A stretch of DNA of 8,628 bases, from assembly GCA_949840605.1 (NCBI GenBank), contig CATKXN010000120.1, forward strand, positions 1-8,628. The letters run 5' to 3'. This document shows positions 6,271-8,628 of the stretch, piece by piece (position 1 is the first letter of the stretch; every line of letters begins with the position of its first letter). The notes under the pieces were generated by a model. The model saw only the letters and a list, made by a program, of their open reading frames with translations, did not search any database and was not told where the DNA came from. This DNA is from an uncultured Alistipes sp. GTDB lineage: Bacteria; Bacteroidota; Bacteroidia; Bacteroidales; Rikenellaceae. The position numbers were made by a program, and so were the translations under genes.

Positions 6271-6280
6271 CCTATCTTTG
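6251..6280 (+). promoter_or_regulatory. Bacteroidota-type promoter of the DUF4491 gene
   Basis: TTG (6251-6253), a 19-base spacer and TATCTTTG (6273-6280) match the TTG/TAnnTTTG pattern. Transcription would start near 6287, giving a leader of about 50 bases before the ATG at 6340. The -33 element lies inside the terminator stem. Confidence 0.7.
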
Positions 6281-6339
6281 TTGCCGGACAAACTGACGAA
6301 GGTCGGAACGTCGAATCCTATTCAAAACAAGTATAGTGT

Positions 6340-6645
6340 ATGGAATTTTTAGCGCAATACAACCTGACGGGCATCGTTATCGGCGTTGCCACATTCCTGA
6401 TAATCGGCCTCTTTCATCCGCTGGTCATCAAGGGCGAATACCGGTTCGGCGTGAAGATCTGGTGGCTGTTCCTCGTGATGGGCGTCGCCGCCGTCGCCGG
6501 CTCGATCGCCGTGCGGCATATTCTCTGGTCCACGCTGCTGGCCGTATGGGGCGCCTCTTCGCTCTGGTCCATCGGCGAACTGTTCGAACAGCGCGAGCGC
6601 GTGGCCAAAGGCTGGTTCCCCAAAAATCCCCGCCGGAAAGATTAG
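6340..6645 (+). CDS. DUF4491 family small membrane protein
   Basis: Function unknown. Seen: 101 residues, the usual size of this Bacteroidota and Firmicutes family. Three hydrophobic segments lie near residues 9-30, 39-58 and 62-78. Family hallmarks as I recall them are present: GIVIGVATFLIIGLFHPLVIKGEY near the N terminus, a WW pair at 41-42, and SLWSIGELFEQRERVAKGWFP near the C terminus, followed by a basic tail (KNPRRKD). It is a stand-alone gene with its own promoter. Its TAG stop directly abuts the TAG stop of the opposing transporter gene. The ATG is preceded by an A-rich leader (CAAAACAAG) with no Shine-Dalgarno match, which is usual for this phylum. Confidence 0.9.
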   Translation: MEFLAQYNLTGIVIGVATFLIIGLFHPLVIKGEYRFGVKIWWLFLVMGVAAVAGSIAVRHILWSTLLAVWGASSLWSIGELFEQRERVAKGWFPKNPRRKD

Positions 6646-7566
6646 CTACTCCTGCGGCTGTGTCGGGACATCGGCCGGCGGCGCGGGCGGGGTATGGTTC
6701 GTCTGGAGGATGACGATGATGACGGCCGTGACCACGAGGATCAGTCCTGCCGCACCGTCGAGATCGAACCGCTCGCCGAAGTGCACCACTCCGACCAGCA
6801 CGGCCGTCAGCGGCTCCATCGACCCGAGGATCGAGGTCATCGTGGGTCCGATGTGCTGAATGGCCTGTACGAGGGTGTAGTTCGACAGCACCGTGGGCAG
6901 CAGCGCCAGCAACAGCAGGCTGCGCCACGTCGGCCACGTGTGGACCACCCCGAGACCCGAGGTCGAGAGGGCGTAAACCAGGAAGAGCGCCGCCGAAAAG
7001 GTCAGCACGTAGAAGGCCACGACCAGCGGATCGAGCAGCGCGGCGCGGCTTTTCATCACCCCTATTATGTAGACGGCATAGGTCACGACGGTCATTCCGG
7101 CGAAAGCCAGTCCGCGTGCGGGGTCCCGGTTCCCGGCGTCGCCCCACGCCAGCAGGGCCACGCCCACCAGCGAGATGAAGATGGCGACGACGATCCACAC
7201 CGAGCTGCGTTCGCGGAAAAAGAGCGTCATGACGATCGCCACCACCAGCGGATAGAGGAAATTGACGGTCGTGGCCACTCCGCTGGGTATGTAATCGTAG
7301 GAGCGCAGCAGCCCCAGCGACGTGGCGGCATACATCGCCGCCAGCAGCCCCAGCACCGCGGCGTCGCGGCCCGAGATGCGGAGGTTGCGGTGCGTGACGA
7401 GCGCCACGAGGCCCATCATCGCTGCCGAGAGCAGCATCCGGTAGAAGAGGATCGCCGGGGAGGCCATGCCGGTCTGCATCAGCGGGATCGAAAACAGCGG
7501 GATAAGGCCGAAGGTCGCCGAGGAGACGACGGCGTAAATTATACCTTTGAAATTGCGCATCGACAT
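6646..7566 (-). CDS. EamA/DMT-superfamily transporter
   Basis: Inner-membrane metabolite exporter or permease of the drug/metabolite transporter superfamily; the substrate cannot be predicted. Seen: 306 residues, about ten hydrophobic helices, and two EamA repeats (about 8-140 and 155-290). The first starts FKGIIYAVVSSATFGLIPLFSIPLM. The second ends with the family signature IGPTMTSILGSMEPLTAVLVG followed by VHFGERF. The C-terminal tail is short and proline-rich (TPPAPPADVPTQPQE). Two ATGs six bases apart are possible: 7566 is preceded by an A-run, favoured in this phylum, whereas 7560 (MRNFKG) aligns well with relatives; I chose 7566. A longer frame to 7683 runs antisense to the capA-like gene and is rejected. 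The gene is convergent with DUF4491 (no gap) and divergent from the capA-like gene. No clear promoter box was found on this strand. Confidence 0.92.
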   Translation of the reverse strand: MSMRNFKGIIYAVVSSATFGLIPLFSIPLMQTGMASPAILFYRMLLSAAMMGLVALVTHRNLRISGRDAAVLGLLAAMYAATSLGLLRSYDYIPSGVATTVNFLYPLVVAIVMTLFFRERSSVWIVVAIFISLVGVALLAWGDAGNRDPARGLAFAGMTVVTYAVYIIGVMKSRAALLDPLVVAFYVLTFSAALFLVYALSTSGLGVVHTWPTWRSLLLLALLPTVLSNYTLVQAIQHIGPTMTSILGSMEPLTAVLVGVVHFGERFDLDGAAGLILVVTAVIIVILQTNHTPPAPPADVPTQPQE

Positions 7567-7584
7567 TTTTTTAGCGTAACTTTG
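7553..7584 (+). promoter_or_regulatory. Bacteroidota-type promoter of the capA-like gene
   Basis: TTG (7553-7555), a 21-base spacer and TAACTTTG (7577-7584) fit the consensus. The -33 element lies inside the first codons of the divergent transporter gene. Transcription would start near 7590, only about 7-9 bases before the ATG at 7598, so the message would have almost no leader. Confidence 0.65.
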
Positions 7585-7597
7585 CACCGCAATTATC

Positions 7598-8628
7598 ATG
7601 CGAATCCGCCGAATACATATCTTGTCCGCCATAGTTATCGCCGCGGTCTGCTGTACGCCCGCGGGAGGACCCGTGCGGCGCACGCAGCAGTTGCCTGCGG
7701 GGTGGACGGGGCCCGGGCTGGTTCCGCCGCCCCAGCGGATGAACCTGTGGTTCGGGGGCGACGTGATGCAGCACCTGCCGCAGGTCGAGGCGGCGCGCTG
7801 CGGCGAGCGGTTCGATTACCAGCCGGTCTTTGCGGCCCTCGCTCCCCGGATGCGGGCGGCCGACCGCACGGTCGTGAACCTCGAAACCACCCACACCCGC
7901 CGGGGTCGTTACACGGGTTACCCGCGGGTCCGGTCGCCGACGGCATTGGCCGACGCCCTGCGCGATGCGGGCGTGGACGTCGCCGTGCTGGCCAACAACC
8001 ACTGCTGCGACGGGGGCGCCGAGGGCATCCGCACGACGGTCGCCGAGCTGGACCGCTGCGGAATACGCCATACGGGAGTATTTGCAGACAGCGTTGATTA
8101 CAAGAAAAACAACCCGCTTTACCTGAACCATTGCGGCATGCGCCTGGCGATCGTCAACTATACCTACGGCACCAACGGCATGCCGGTTCCCCCGGGCACG
8201 GTCGTCAACCTCATCGACACCGTATGCATAGCCGCCGACGTGGCCGAAGCCCGGACCGCCGGAGTCGATTTCATCGTCGCCTGCCTCCACTGGGGCAATG
8301 AGTACGAACGTCGGGAGAACGCCGGGCAGCGGGCTCTGGCTGCCTTTTTGCGCCGCCTCGGCGTCGATGTGGTGGTCGGAAGCCATCCGCACGTCGTGCA
8401 GCCCTGGGAGGCCGATTCGTCGCATGTGGTGCTCTACTCGCTGGGCAACCTGGTTTCCAACCAGCGACGTCGCTACACCGACGGCGGGCTGGTGGCAGCC
8501 AGCGAAGCTGTCCGCCATCCCGACGGACGCATGAATTACCGGCTCGAAGCGACTCCCGTGTGGGTCGCACTGCCCGGTTACCGCATCCTGCCGCCCGAGG
8601 CCGCCGACACCATGTCGCTCCCTGCGGC
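7598..8628 (+). CDS. CapA-family protein (PGA_cap metallophosphatase-like fold), 3' end cut off by window edge
   Basis: CapA proteins are exported and metallophosphatase-like. In Bacillus they take part in poly-gamma-glutamate capsule synthesis; in Bacteroidota the role is not settled. Seen: 343 codons, open to the edge. A hydrophobic signal (HILSAIVIAAVCC, 7-19) may be a lipoprotein signal, though valine just before the cysteine is not a classical lipobox. The catalytic domain starts at about residue 48 with FGGDVMQH (52-59), then NLE at 94-96, LANNHCCDGGAEG at 131-143, NYTYGTNG at 187-194, HWGNEY at 231-236, GSHPHVVQP at 261-269 and YSLGNLVSNQ at 280-289. All expected metal-binding motifs are present. 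Relatives run to about 350-400 residues, so little is missing. The start was chosen by the signal peptide and the promoter just upstream. No capsule-synthesis partner genes (capB, capC) are visible upstream. Confidence 0.92.
   Translation, partial: MRIRRIHILSAIVIAAVCCTPAGGPVRRTQQLPAGWTGPGLVPPPQRMNLWFGGDVMQHLPQVEAARCGERFDYQPVFAALAPRMRAADRTVVNLETTHTRRGRYTGYPRVRSPTALADALRDAGVDVAVLANNHCCDGGAEGIRTTVAELDRCGIRHTGVFADSVDYKKNNPLYLNHCGMRLAIVNYTYGTNGMPVPPGTVVNLIDTVCIAADVAEARTAGVDFIVACLHWGNEYERRENAGQRALAAFLRRLGVDVVVGSHPHVVQPWEADSSHVVLYSLGNLVSNQRRRYTDGGLVAASEAVRHPDGRMNYRLEATPVWVALPGYRILPPEAADTMSLPA

Noticed and set aside
6694..8097. 467-codon plus-strand frame spanning the transporter and the start of capA
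   Set aside because: It crosses two genes with clear family motifs in other frames and encodes a low-complexity His/Arg/Asp-rich product.
7571..8518. 315-codon minus-strand frame opposite the capA-like gene
   Set aside because: The plus-strand frame carries all CapA motifs in order; this one has none and would overlap it entirely.

Overview
The window looks like chromosome from a high-GC member of the Bacteroidota, most likely an Alistipes-type gut organism (Rikenellaceae). The evidence is Bacteroidota-style promoters (TTG, about 20 bases, then TAnnTTTG), A-rich rather than Shine-Dalgarno-led start sites, strongly GC-rich third codon positions, and proteins whose closest remembered relatives are from Bacteroidales (DUF4491, the CapA form with HWGxEY and GSHPHVVQP, a DcaP-like porin, a TolC/HlyD pair). 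The genus is an inference. No tRNA, rRNA, CRISPR array, transposase or phage gene was seen.

Layout. Bases 1-2152 (minus strand) hold an efflux operon: a TolC-type outer-membrane channel followed after 12 bp by an HlyD-type membrane-fusion protein that runs off the left edge. The inner-membrane pump should lie just outside the window. A TAnnTTTG promoter and an unusual 9-bp inverted repeat sit upstream. Bases 2263-4487 (minus strand) hold a second operon: a membrane-anchored metallophosphoesterase whose end overlaps by 10 bp the start of a two-domain RibD-like protein. That protein carries the reductase domain first and the deaminase domain second, the reverse of canonical RibD.

Bases 4488-4813 are a divergent intergenic region of 326 bp. 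It holds the metallophosphoesterase promoter and a cluster of repeats: two 28-bp direct copies and three hairpins sharing a CTCTTAG tip, two of them with compensating base changes. Bases 4814-6169 (plus strand) encode a DcaP-like outer-membrane porin. It is followed by a strong intrinsic terminator whose 3' arm also carries the -33 element of the next promoter. That promoter drives a small DUF4491 membrane protein (6340-6645), which ends exactly where a convergent DMT/EamA transporter gene (minus strand, 6646-7566) ends, with no base between them. A very short divergent gap with a promoter then leads into a CapA-family gene (plus strand, from 7598) cut off by the right edge.

Much of the window concerns the envelope (efflux channel and adaptor, porin, two or three inner-membrane proteins, a CapA-like exported protein). 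The RibD-like protein is the only obvious soluble metabolic enzyme. No complete undescribed system is evident. The items most worth following up are the reversed-order RibD fusion and its modified zinc-site spacing, and the covarying hairpin repeat cluster.
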